Source of the DNA: Flavobacterium tibetense
GTDB taxonomy: Bacteria; Bacteroidota; Bacteroidia; Flavobacteriales; Flavobacteriaceae
Direction of reading: 5' to 3'
DNA length: 64,000 nt
Assembly: GCF_003293845.1 (NCBI RefSeq)
Contig: NZ_QLST01000014.1
Coordinates: 1-64,000 of the forward strand
Shown: one piece after another, positions 15,941-25,011 of the stretch
Position numbering within the stretch: position 1 is the stretch's first letter
Layout of the letters: each line of letters opens with the position of its first letter
Position numbers and translations under genes: made by a program
Notes under the pieces: generated by a model
The model's database searches: none
What the model was told of the DNA's origin: nothing
Seen by the model: the letters and a program-made list of their open reading frames with translations, nothing else

Positions 15941-16942
15941 TTAAGATTCTACTAATTTTGATTTGTTTATTATATCAGTAATGATTTCATCTAACTCTTG
16001 AGCTGATTTGGATAGATAACCTAGCATTTCTTTCTTTTCAGACTCTGAATTATTTTCATTTGATAAAATTTCTACCAAACCCATTAATCGCGCTAACGGT
16101 GAACGTACAATATGAGATTGTGTCCATGCGATTTCTTTTAAAACTTGATTTTGAAATTCTATTGCTTCTATATGCTTTAAATTTTCGGTTATATCATTAA
16201 TTAGAATTACTATTGCTTTTTGATTCTTGAAGTCAATCTCATTACTTCTTACATCAACTGTAATGATTTCGCCATTCTTTTTTTTGTGTTTACAGAGAAC
16301 TTGATTTTCAATTGTATTATCTTCTGTCTTGTTTTTCAATTCATTAATACATTCCAATGAAGTTATATTTTCAACTGTAAGTTGTAGAAATTCCTCTTTT
16401 GAATAGCCGTAATGATCAATAGCCGCTTTATTAACATCTAAAATACATAAGTTTTCTTTGTCGTAAACAAACATGGGTTGTGGACTTAATTGAAACAAAT
16501 CTGAATATCTATGTTCTGATTCTTTAAGCTGTACTAGATTTTTATTTCTTTCAATATTGTAGATGATACTTTTATAAAGTATTGTAGCTGTTAAATCGTC
16601 TTTAAGTAAGTAGTCGTAAACACCAAGAGATAATGTTTTTACAGCAAAACAAATATCTGAAAAACCAGTTAATGCAACAACTGGTAAACTAGGTGTTATT
16701 TTTAAAACATCTTTTACAAGAACTTCACCGTTTTTATCTGGCAAAGATAAATCAAGCAGCACAATATCAACTTCATTGAAATTACTATCAGTTTCATAAA
16801 ATTTGTAAAAATCTTTGTAACAATTAAAATGGTAAATTGTTGGAGCAATTACAGTTTCTTCTAAATAATCCTGTAACAATATAAAATCGCCTAAATTGTC
16901 TTCTACAACAGCAATTTTGTAGGTTCTGTTATCTTTAATCAT
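15941..16942 (-). CDS. Receiver-PAS protein ending in a dimerisation/H-box domain, no ATPase domain
   Basis: The 333-residue protein has an N-terminal receiver (Asp64 in IVLLDLSLP, lysine in DYLLKDD) and a PAS domain at about residues 145-255 (LFQLSPQPMFVYDKENLCIL). It ends with a short helical hairpin whose sequence AWTQSHIVRSPLARLMG (residues 272-288) resembles a histidine-kinase H-box, with His277. The chain ends at residue 333, where the ATP-binding domain would begin. It may serve as a phosphotransfer or scaffold protein phosphorylated in trans by a neighbouring kinase. The following gene overlaps no coding sequence, and no frameshift is seen. Confidence 0.85.
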   Translation of the reverse strand: MIKDNRTYKIAVVEDNLGDFILLQDYLEETVIAPTIYHFNCYKDFYKFYETDSNFNEVDIVLLDLSLPDKNGEVLVKDVLKITPSLPVVALTGFSDICFAVKTLSLGVYDYLLKDDLTATILYKSIIYNIERNKNLVQLKESEHRYSDLFQLSPQPMFVYDKENLCILDVNKAAIDHYGYSKEEFLQLTVENITSLECINELKNKTEDNTIENQVLCKHKKKNGEIITVDVRSNEIDFKNQKAIVILINDITENLKHIEAIEFQNQVLKEIAWTQSHIVRSPLARLMGLVEILSNENNSESEKKEMLGYLSKSAQELDEIITDIINKSKLVES

Positions 16943-16945
16943 ATT

Positions 16946-17377
16946 TTAATTTTTTGCTGGTAAAAGAACTAAATTAAGCCAAAATTGTTCAATTTTAGCC
17001 ATTGTAATATAAAAATCTTTAAGATCTACTGGTTTAGTAATAAAGCAATTGGCATGATTTAAATACGATATATTGATATCATTTTCAGACGATGAAGTAG
17101 TTAACATTATAATGGGAATTTGCATTGTTTCTTCATTATTTTTTATAGCTTTCAGAACCTCATAACCGCTTTTTAAAGGCAAATTAACGTCTAATAATAT
17201 TAAATCTGGTCGACTAGCTTTTTCAAATTTTCCATTATTAAAAACATAATCAATTGCATCTTTCCCGTTCTTAACAACATTTATTTTGTTAACTAGTTTA
17301 CTTTCTTCTAATGCTTCGGTAGTTAAAATAATATCTCCTTCATTATCTTCAACTAATAGAATTTCAAATTTTTTCAT
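16946..17377 (-). CDS. Single-domain response regulator, Rcp1-like
   Basis: This 143-residue receiver is of the type paired with phytochrome-like kinases in cyanobacteria and Bacteroidetes. It has the acidic pair in LLVEDNEGD, phospho-acceptor Asp63 in LILLDVNLP, the switch threonines in IIMLTTSSSEND and the lysine in CFITKPVDL. The C-terminal extension KIEQFWLNLVLLPAKN also appears, in variant form, in the receivers encoded near 35.3 and 37.7 kb. It lies between a kinase gene and the receiver-PAS gene, 3 bases from the latter, which suggests one operon. Confidence 0.93.
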   Translation of the reverse strand: MKKFEILLVEDNEGDIILTTEALEESKLVNKINVVKNGKDAIDYVFNNGKFEKASRPDLILLDVNLPLKSGYEVLKAIKNNEETMQIPIIMLTTSSSENDINISYLNHANCFITKPVDLKDFYITMAKIEQFWLNLVLLPAKN

Positions 17378-17439
17378 GTGTGTAGTTTATTTTTTTAAAT
17401 GTTGGGAATTGTAAAGTTAATTTTTTTTATCCAAAAAAC

Positions 17440-18381
17440 TTAATTATAAAATGATTGGCAATTTTTACTGATAGTAAAACAAAAGACACTTCCAACAGTT
17501 TTATCTGAAATTAACCAAATTCTGCCATTTAAATTAGTTATCATTCTTTTAACAATAGCTAAACCAATTCCTGTTCCTGTGAATTCTTCTTTATTATGTA
17601 ATCTTTGGAAAGGTATGAATATTTTTTCATAATAGGATTCCTCAATTCCAATTCCGTTATCTTTAATTGTAAACTTCCATTCGGTGTCTAAATTTTCAAA
17701 ATCTATGTAAATCACAGAAGGAACACCTTCTTTTTTAAACTTCAAAGCATTATCAATTAATTCATTGAATATTTCTTTTACGAAAGCTGGATTGGAAAAA
17801 ATTACAGGAAGTTCTTTATAATTTATAACAGCATTAGTTTCTGATATTATTTGGTTTTTTGATTTTATAATTTCTTCAATTAACTCTTTTATATTTATTA
17901 TTTCAAAATCTTTTTCTAAATTCTCAATTTTTGTATAATCGAGTAAAGCTAAAATAATTTTTCGCATTTGTTTGGCTCCTCCAACTGCAAAATTGATGTA
18001 TTTAGAAGCATTTTCATCTAATTTTGATTTGTATTTAGTTTGTAATTGGTCTAAAAAAGTAGTTACATTCCTTAAAGGTTCTTGCAAATCGTGCGAAGCA
18101 ATAAATGTAAAATATTCTAAGTCTTGGTTGGTTTGTTCTAATTTTTTGGCATGTATACGAAGTTCTTTAATTTTTTGATTTAATTTATTGTTATGTGATT
18201 TAAGCATTAAATACAGAAGAAGTCCGGTTGTTGTAACATAAAACAAACCTTTTATTGTTTGAAAATAGGACAAACTATTTATTTCTTTATCTATAAAAAG
18301 CAAGACAACTTGGTCGCTAGTTAAAATCCAAATGAACCCCACTAGCAAATAGATCAAAGTAATTTTAGTTTCTGCTTTCAT
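17440..18381 (-). CDS. Membrane histidine kinase with two helices
   Basis: The 313-residue kinase has two N-terminal membrane helices (residues ~6-31 and ~42-62) with almost no periplasmic loop, so it likely senses within the membrane or through partners. A coiled coil leads to the H-box FTFIASHDLQEPLRNVTTFL (His97). The ATPase domain carries an N-box NELIDNALKFKK, a G1 box IKDNGIGIEE and a G2 box GTGIGLAIVKRM. It follows a larger kinase gene by 11 bases and precedes the Rcp1-like receiver gene by 62 bases. The receiver is its probable partner. Confidence 0.93.
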   Translation of the reverse strand: MKAETKITLIYLLVGFIWILTSDQVVLLFIDKEINSLSYFQTIKGLFYVTTTGLLLYLMLKSHNNKLNQKIKELRIHAKKLEQTNQDLEYFTFIASHDLQEPLRNVTTFLDQLQTKYKSKLDENASKYINFAVGGAKQMRKIILALLDYTKIENLEKDFEIINIKELIEEIIKSKNQIISETNAVINYKELPVIFSNPAFVKEIFNELIDNALKFKKEGVPSVIYIDFENLDTEWKFTIKDNGIGIEESYYEKIFIPFQRLHNKEEFTGTGIGLAIVKRMITNLNGRIWLISDKTVGSVFCFTISKNCQSFYN

Positions 18382-18392
18382 TTTGTGTACGC

Positions 18393-19994
18393 TTATTTGT
18401 TATTCTTAGGTAAAGTAAAATAGAATGTTGTTCCTTCTTGTATTTTAGACTCCAACCAAACTTTACCTCCTAAATTTTCGATGGTTTTTTTAACAATGGC
18501 TAGTCCCACTCCTGTTCCAGAATATTCTCCTTTGGAATGTAAACGTTGGAATATTTCAAAAACTTTATCAAAATATTCTTCTTCAATACCAATACCATTA
18601 TCAGAAACGGCAAACTTCCAAAACTCATCTGATTCTGTACATATGATTTTTATGATTGGATTTACTTCAGATTTTGAATATTTTAATGAATTTCCAATTA
18701 AGTTCATAAAAACTTGTTGAATAGGGACTTGATAGGTATTCAAAAATGGTAAATCTCCATATTCAATTGATGCCTTTTTTTCAATTATGGTATTATTTAA
18801 TATTTTACAAACCTCATCTACAACTTGATTTAAATCAACTACTTTCATTGGTTCATCATATTTTCCAATTCTAGAAAACTCTAAAATATCTAAAATTATG
18901 GTTCGCATTCGTTTAGCACCATCAACAGCAAAATGAATATACTGTTTGGCTTTATCATCTAATTGATCGGCATATTTTTTTTCTAATTGTGTTAAAAAAT
19001 TATTTACCATTCTCAACGGCTCTTGCAAGTCATGTGATGCCACATAAGCAAATTGTTCTAATTCTTTATTTGAATTAGATAATTCTTGTGCTCTCTTTTC
19101 AAGAGTTTTATTAAGAATGGCTAAATCTTGTGTTTTTTCATCAACTAATTTTTTGAGTTTTACAGGTTGATTTATCAAGTTATAGAACAAAATAGCGAAA
19201 GTTATAGAGAACAAAATTCCTAAAATTGAAAACTGCAATGCTCTTTGTTTGTATTGAGGATTATTACTCATTACAAAAATTTCCCAATCTCCAGCAGATA
19301 AATTAGTAGTAAAAGAAACTGCAGAATCCCGATTTTCAATCGGTTCAAAAAAAGCATTTGAATTATTATCTTTTTTACTAATTTGGTACGAATAGGTTTC
19401 ATTCATTCCATTTTTGTTAATTCCTATTGCATTCAGTAAAGTTTCCTTTCGAATTATAACGGCTGCAAAACCCCATAAATTACCTTTTAGATAAATGGGT
19501 AATCGACCAACAATTCCTTCTTCACCTTGTTTTAATAAAAAAGGACCTTCAAAATATAATTTATTACGTAAAATTGCTTTGACCGCAGCCTTTTTATGAA
19601 TTGAATCTTCTAAAACCTCGTAGCCAATAACATTTTCATTTCCATCTAACGGAAAAGTTCTTATTATTTTTTTTCCTTCAACTAATTGTAAAGCATCAAT
19701 ATATTTATTTTCAAGAATTATATTTTTTGAAACCGAATCAAAATAGGTTTCTGCAAATTCGTTTTGGACTAAAAAGGCAATTATTTTTGAAGCACTTTCG
19801 CTATTATTCAATACATTTTCAAATTGATTTTTAACCTGTATGGCTTCTTGTTTTACTTGTAATTGTTCATTTTCCTTTACCACTTTATAAATTCTAAGTG
19901 CTACTAATTGCGTAACTACAACAGAAAATATAAAAGCAATACTTGCTACTTTTAATGGGTTAAAATTTGTGTAGTCTATATATTTGCTATTCAT
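18393..19994 (-). CDS. Membrane histidine kinase with CHASE-like periplasmic sensor
   Basis: The 533-residue kinase has a helix at residues ~16-36, a periplasmic domain at ~37-250, a second helix at ~253-274 and a coiled coil to ~315. The sensor contains DALQLVEGKKIIRTFPLDGN and GPFLLKQGEEGIVGRLPIY, which resemble CHASE-type ligand-binding domains. The H-box is YVASHDLQEPLRMV (His321). The ATPase boxes are NLIGNSLKYSK, VSDNGIGIEE and GTGVGLAIVKK. Its start overlaps the end of the giant kinase gene by 8 bases, so translation is probably coupled. Confidence 0.93.
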   Translation of the reverse strand: MNSKYIDYTNFNPLKVASIAFIFSVVVTQLVALRIYKVVKENEQLQVKQEAIQVKNQFENVLNNSESASKIIAFLVQNEFAETYFDSVSKNIILENKYIDALQLVEGKKIIRTFPLDGNENVIGYEVLEDSIHKKAAVKAILRNKLYFEGPFLLKQGEEGIVGRLPIYLKGNLWGFAAVIIRKETLLNAIGINKNGMNETYSYQISKKDNNSNAFFEPIENRDSAVSFTTNLSAGDWEIFVMSNNPQYKQRALQFSILGILFSITFAILFYNLINQPVKLKKLVDEKTQDLAILNKTLEKRAQELSNSNKELEQFAYVASHDLQEPLRMVNNFLTQLEKKYADQLDDKAKQYIHFAVDGAKRMRTIILDILEFSRIGKYDEPMKVVDLNQVVDEVCKILNNTIIEKKASIEYGDLPFLNTYQVPIQQVFMNLIGNSLKYSKSEVNPIIKIICTESDEFWKFAVSDNGIGIEEEYFDKVFEIFQRLHSKGEYSGTGVGLAIVKKTIENLGGKVWLESKIQEGTTFYFTLPKNNK

Positions 19995-22900
19995 TTGAGT
20001 AATTTTTAGGGATTATAAATGAAAAAATACTTCCTTGTCCTTCATTAGACTCGACCCATATTTTTCCACCCATGTTTTCCAGTATTTTCTTAACAATGGA
20101 CAAACCAATGCCTGTTCCGCTATAATCTTCTCTGACATGTAAGCGTTGGAAAATTTCAAATATTTTATCAAAATACTCACCGTTAATTCCAATACCATTG
20201 TCTTTTACGGAAAATTGCCATTCATTTTCCAATTCCTTTGCTCTAATCTCGATTAAAGGAGATTCGTCTGCTTTCGCATACTTAAGTGCGTTACTAATTA
20301 AATTTTGGAAAATTTGTTTTAGAGGTGTTTTATGATTGAAAATAACAGGTAGTTTATCAATCAATATGGTAGCATTCTTTTCCTTGATTATTTCGTTTTG
20401 AAACAGTACTACTTCGTTAACTATTTGTTCTAAATCAATAAAATCCTTGCGTTCATCAATTTTTCCAATTCTTGAAAACTCTAAAATATCTAAGATAATT
20501 TGGCGCATTCTTTTAGCTCCATCAACAGCATAATGAATATACATTTCAGCTCTTTCATCGAGTTGATCTTTGTATTTCTTTTCTAACTGACTTAGAAAAT
20601 TAGTTACCATGCGCAAGGGCTCTTGCAAATCGTGTGATGCTACATAAGCAAATTGCTCTAATTCTTTATTAGAAAAAGCTAAATCATCAGCTTGTTTTTT
20701 AAGAATTTCATTTAAAGACGTTAAGGAATTTTCATATTCTTTTCGATACGTTATATCTGTCATTGCTCCTATAGCTCTTGTGGCTCTTCCTTGATCGTTT
20801 CTAATAAATATAGCTCTATCCATGACATAAGCATACGTGCCATCTGCCTTTAAAAACCTGTATTCTTCATGCCAATTTACTTTGGAACTATCTTTAATAT
20901 ATTGTTTAATCTTTTTAGAAATTTTAACTCTATCTTCTGGATGTATGCATTGAATTAAAAAATCTAATGTAGGTTCTAACTCATTTAGATTGTAATGAAA
21001 AAGTGTTGAAAAACCTTTAGACCAAAATAGACTATTAATCTCTATATTATAATCCCAGATGGCATCATTAGTTGCTTCTGTTACCTTTTCAAATCGCTCA
21101 TTGGTTTCCTTAATTTTTTGTTCAGAAATTTTCTTGATACTTACATCTTTGAAGTATACCGATAATCCTTCTTTTGTTGGGTAAGCACTAACTTCAAACC
21201 ACAAATTTGAGGTAGGATAATATTCATCAAACGTAACACTTTGTTGTGTTTCTTTTGCTCTATGATATTCGGAATGAAATTTTAATTCTTTTGCATCTTC
21301 ATAAACTTCCCAAAGGTTTTTGCCAATTACATCTTCCCTTTTTTTATTGAGTGTTTCTTCTGCTTGTTTGTTCCAGTAGGTGATTATCCAATTGGCATCT
21401 AGTGCATAGAATCCATCACCAATACTTTCCAAAATATTATTTTTCTCTTTCAATATATTTTTTTGCTCTAAATCGGCTAACCTTGACTGTATATTTGCAG
21501 ATAAATGATATGTAATGTTAGATAAAAAGGATACCTCTTCATTTGACCAGACTCTTTCCGATGTACAATCGTCAAAACCTAAAAAACCATAGAATTTATT
21601 AAAAACAAACATTGGAAAAAACAAGAAAGATTTAACGCCTTGACTTTCCATTGTTGTTTTAAGTTTTGATGGTGGTAATTTTGAAGTTATTTCGGATATA
21701 ACTTCAGCTTTTTCTAACAACAAAAAATACTCCTGATATTCTTCTAAAACTAAATTTTGTAAAAGAGGGTTGTTTATTTCTGTTGTAATTCCTTCATTTG
21801 TCCATTCTACTCTTTGACTACAAGACATTAACCCATTAATTAAATTTTTATCAATTTCAAAGAAATAAATACGATCAACATTTACAGTTTTCCCCATAAT
21901 ATTAAAAATATTTTCTAGGGTTGTATCTATATCTGCCGAATTCATTAACTCTAAAATAATTTTTGTAATTGATAATTGATAACTATTTTTTTGTTCTAAT
22001 TGTAGTTGAGCTATTTTACGTTCACTTATATCTTGAAAACTACCAAATAATCTTATGCATTCTCCATTTCCAAATTCAGCATTTCCTATTGCTCTAACCC
22101 ACTTTTGTTTATTACTTGTTGTTACAATAATTGCCTCAATATCAAAAGATTTTCCAGTTTCAATGGCTTCAAATATACTGGTAGAAACAAGCTCTCTATA
22201 ATCTTCTCTGTAAAATTGCAGCACACTTTCCATTTCTGGTTGAAAATCTTCGGCAACTTCGGCAATTAATTTTGTCATTGGTGACCAATGCAATTTTTGG
22301 TTAATCACATCTATTTCCCATCCACCCACTTTTGCCAATTTAGAGGCATTTTCTAACAAATGTTGTAGTTCAATTAATTCTGTTACATCTCTACCATAAG
22401 CAAAAACATTTCCTTCTTCATCAAATAAGTCGGATGAACTCCAAGAAATCCATCTGTAGTTTCCAGATTTAGTTTGGTACCTGTTGATAAAATTAGACGC
22501 ACGTCGTTCTCCTGTTATAGTTTCTTCATACTCTACCTGAGTATTTATAATATCATTTGGATGAATGAAAGTTTCAAAAGGCATATATGTAATTTCATCT
22601 TCACTTCTTCCGAGTAACTTACATAAAGCAGGATTAACTTTAGTAAAGTAGCCATTGGGAGAAGCGATTGCCATAATTTCTGGCGCACTTTCAAAAAGCA
22701 AAAACATTTCTTCCTCTTTTTGTTTCCGCTTAATTTCTGCTCCTAGATAATTTTGTAATTCTGTAAATTTTTCAATATTACTCTCAACTTTGAATGCACT
22801 TAATTCGCTCATTAAAACAAGAACGCCAATAACTTTATTGTTATGATAAATAGGTAATCCTATAGCTGAAGTTAAATTTGTGTTTTTAGCTGCTTCTTTC

Positions 22901-24999
22901 CTTGTAAAAGCTTTAGTCTTTTTTATTTCATCCCAAACTTGCACTTTTTTGCTTTGGAAAGTTTTTCCAGGAAGTCCTTCGTTGATTTTTACTTTTAATT
23001 TAAGATTTGCTTTATTATAAAAACCATTAGCTTGTTTTGCTTTAGCATATTTTGCAACAAGATTAAGCTCTTTTTTATTACTGTTTGTTAACCAAATTTC
23101 TGCAATTGAAAAATTGTCAATTGTAGTTAAATGCTTCAATACATCTGATAAAACATCTTTTAAACCTTTGTCATCTTTAAAAAACTTTGAAATATCACTC
23201 AAGAGCTCTTTTTGAATGGCCATTAATTTAACTTGAGATATATCTCTTAAAACTCCGACCATTCTTATTGGCATTCCCGTTTTATCTCTTATGATATGTC
23301 CGTTCTCTTCTACGTAGGCAAATGTTTCATCGGCTTTTTTAAAACGAAATTCTTTAACCCAAAAATTGTGATTAGGATCAAATAAAAAAGAATCCCATAA
23401 ATTTTTGAATTTCTCATCATCGTCTGGATGCATTAAATCAACCCAATTTTGTAATGAAAATGAATCGTTTTTAAAGTCGTGTCCGAAAATAGTTTTAAAG
23501 CTATCGCTCCAATAAAAAATATCATTTTGAATATCCCATTCATAGATAGCATCTCTAGAAGCTTTATTAATTAATTCGTAACGCTCGTTACTTTTTTTAA
23601 TATCCTTTAAATATTCAAATTTCTCAATTATAATAGACAATAATCTTTGTGAACGTTCAAATGCCTGTTCTTCATATTTTGAAGGCATTCTAATAGTTTT
23701 ATAATAATTTGCAAATGTAGCAACAACCTCATTGTTTTTATTAAAAATGGGTTGTGACCAACAAGCCTTGAATCCATAAGTTATAGCTAGTTCTTTGTAC
23801 TTCGCCCATCTAATATCGGTTTCAATATCGGATACAATTACTCTTTGCTTTAAAAATGCAGCTGTTCCACACGAACCTTCATTTTCTCCAATCTCAACTC
23901 CATTAATTATTCTTATATAATCTTTTGGCAATGAAGGAGAAGCTAAATTTTTAAGTTTTCCTTTTTTTACTTCTAAAATTGAAGCCAACATATCTGGAAA
24001 AAGTACTTCTAGCTTTTTACTATAAAGCTCTAAAACCTCTTTGAGTTTAACTTGGTTTGACATGCTAAACTCCATTATTTCTTTTTCTATTTTCTCTAAT
24101 TCTTGGTAAAAATATTCAGAAGTAATATCCTTAATTGCACCAACAACTCGGAAAGCAATACCATTCTCATCACGTAAAATAACTGCTTTATCCACTATAT
24201 AAGCATAATCCCCACTCGACTTTAATAAACGATAATTTAAAGTCCATTCATTTTTAGAAACATCTTTTAAAGTTTTTCTAAAACTTCTTATCATTCGCAT
24301 TTTATCCTTTGGATGGATAAGTGAATTAATTAAGCTGTTGTTATGCTTGGGGTTTTTGCTTATGATACCAAAATTTTCATAAAAACCGTTACTTAGAAAA
24401 ATTTCATCTTTCTTGATATCATAATCCCAAATACTCTCAGAACCTGCTCGCATGATCATTTCAAAGCGTTCATTACTCTTGTTTAACGCTTGTTGAGCTT
24501 CAATTAAATCAGTAACTTCAATAGAGTTGATTACAATTCCTCTTACAGTATCATCATTTAATAAGTTTGTTCCTGTGCTTTGTACCCATGACCAACCCGT
24601 AAAAGTATTTTTAAATCTATAGACAGAGGATTTTATTCTTTTTTCAGTACTTAATTTTGAAAACTCTGTTTTAATTTTATCCAAATCATCAGGGTGAAAA
24701 AAATCAAAAGCATTCTTACCTATTAGTTCTTCTTCAGAAAGACCAAGGATTGTAGGATAGTTTGGACTAACATAAAGATACGTTCCATCTGGACTAACAA
24801 TAGCTGTTAAATCAGCTCCATGTTGTACCAAAGCTTTAAATCTTTTTTCACTTTGAGTTATTGCTTCTTCTATTATGACTTTTTCTGTTACATCTTGAAG
24901 GGAAACTACATAACTAGTTCCATCTTCCTCCTGAAGATTTATTTTTGCGGTATTGTATTCAAGAATTAACTTTTCGATTTTGCTTTTATTCAACTTCAT
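19987..24999 (-). CDS. Giant cytoplasmic multi-PAS/GAF histidine kinase (1670 aa)
   Basis: Without membrane helices, this soluble kinase strings together sensor domains. By eye these are PAS ~50-170, PAS ~175-305, GAF ~310-470, PAS ~470-600, GAF ~605-760, PAS ~765-880, PAS ~885-1005, GAF ~1010-1180, and PAS ~1185-1300 and ~1300-1425. Then come the H-box YVASHDLQEPLRMVTNF and the ATPase domain (NLISNALKYAK, VKDNGIGING, GTGIGLSIVKK). The first ~42 residues are the tail of another PAS domain (DGTSYVVSLQDVTEKV), whose front half is the C-terminus of the protein encoded just upstream in the same frame. The kinase core closely resembles that of the next gene. Its signals are unknown. Confidence 0.93.
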   Translation of the reverse strand: MKLNKSKIEKLILEYNTAKINLQEEDGTSYVVSLQDVTEKVIIEEAITQSEKRFKALVQHGADLTAIVSPDGTYLYVSPNYPTILGLSEEELIGKNAFDFFHPDDLDKIKTEFSKLSTEKRIKSSVYRFKNTFTGWSWVQSTGTNLLNDDTVRGIVINSIEVTDLIEAQQALNKSNERFEMIMRAGSESIWDYDIKKDEIFLSNGFYENFGIISKNPKHNNSLINSLIHPKDKMRMIRSFRKTLKDVSKNEWTLNYRLLKSSGDYAYIVDKAVILRDENGIAFRVVGAIKDITSEYFYQELEKIEKEIMEFSMSNQVKLKEVLELYSKKLEVLFPDMLASILEVKKGKLKNLASPSLPKDYIRIINGVEIGENEGSCGTAAFLKQRVIVSDIETDIRWAKYKELAITYGFKACWSQPIFNKNNEVVATFANYYKTIRMPSKYEEQAFERSQRLLSIIIEKFEYLKDIKKSNERYELINKASRDAIYEWDIQNDIFYWSDSFKTIFGHDFKNDSFSLQNWVDLMHPDDDEKFKNLWDSFLFDPNHNFWVKEFRFKKADETFAYVEENGHIIRDKTGMPIRMVGVLRDISQVKLMAIQKELLSDISKFFKDDKGLKDVLSDVLKHLTTIDNFSIAEIWLTNSNKKELNLVAKYAKAKQANGFYNKANLKLKVKINEGLPGKTFQSKKVQVWDEIKKTKAFTRKEAAKNTNLTSAIGLPIYHNNKVIGVLVLMSELSAFKVESNIEKFTELQNYLGAEIKRKQKEEEMFLLFESAPEIMAIASPNGYFTKVNPALCKLLGRSEDEITYMPFETFIHPNDIINTQVEYEETITGERRASNFINRYQTKSGNYRWISWSSSDLFDEEGNVFAYGRDVTELIELQHLLENASKLAKVGGWEIDVINQKLHWSPMTKLIAEVAEDFQPEMESVLQFYREDYRELVSTSIFEAIETGKSFDIEAIIVTTSNKQKWVRAIGNAEFGNGECIRLFGSFQDISERKIAQLQLEQKNSYQLSITKIILELMNSADIDTTLENIFNIMGKTVNVDRIYFFEIDKNLINGLMSCSQRVEWTNEGITTEINNPLLQNLVLEEYQEYFLLLEKAEVISEITSKLPPSKLKTTMESQGVKSFLFFPMFVFNKFYGFLGFDDCTSERVWSNEEVSFLSNITYHLSANIQSRLADLEQKNILKEKNNILESIGDGFYALDANWIITYWNKQAEETLNKKREDVIGKNLWEVYEDAKELKFHSEYHRAKETQQSVTFDEYYPTSNLWFEVSAYPTKEGLSVYFKDVSIKKISEQKIKETNERFEKVTEATNDAIWDYNIEINSLFWSKGFSTLFHYNLNELEPTLDFLIQCIHPEDRVKISKKIKQYIKDSSKVNWHEEYRFLKADGTYAYVMDRAIFIRNDQGRATRAIGAMTDITYRKEYENSLTSLNEILKKQADDLAFSNKELEQFAYVASHDLQEPLRMVTNFLSQLEKKYKDQLDERAEMYIHYAVDGAKRMRQIILDILEFSRIGKIDERKDFIDLEQIVNEVVLFQNEIIKEKNATILIDKLPVIFNHKTPLKQIFQNLISNALKYAKADESPLIEIRAKELENEWQFSVKDNGIGINGEYFDKIFEIFQRLHVREDYSGTGIGLSIVKKILENMGGKIWVESNEGQGSIFSFIIPKNYSNE

Positions 25000-25011
25000 A
25001 GTATCCTACGA

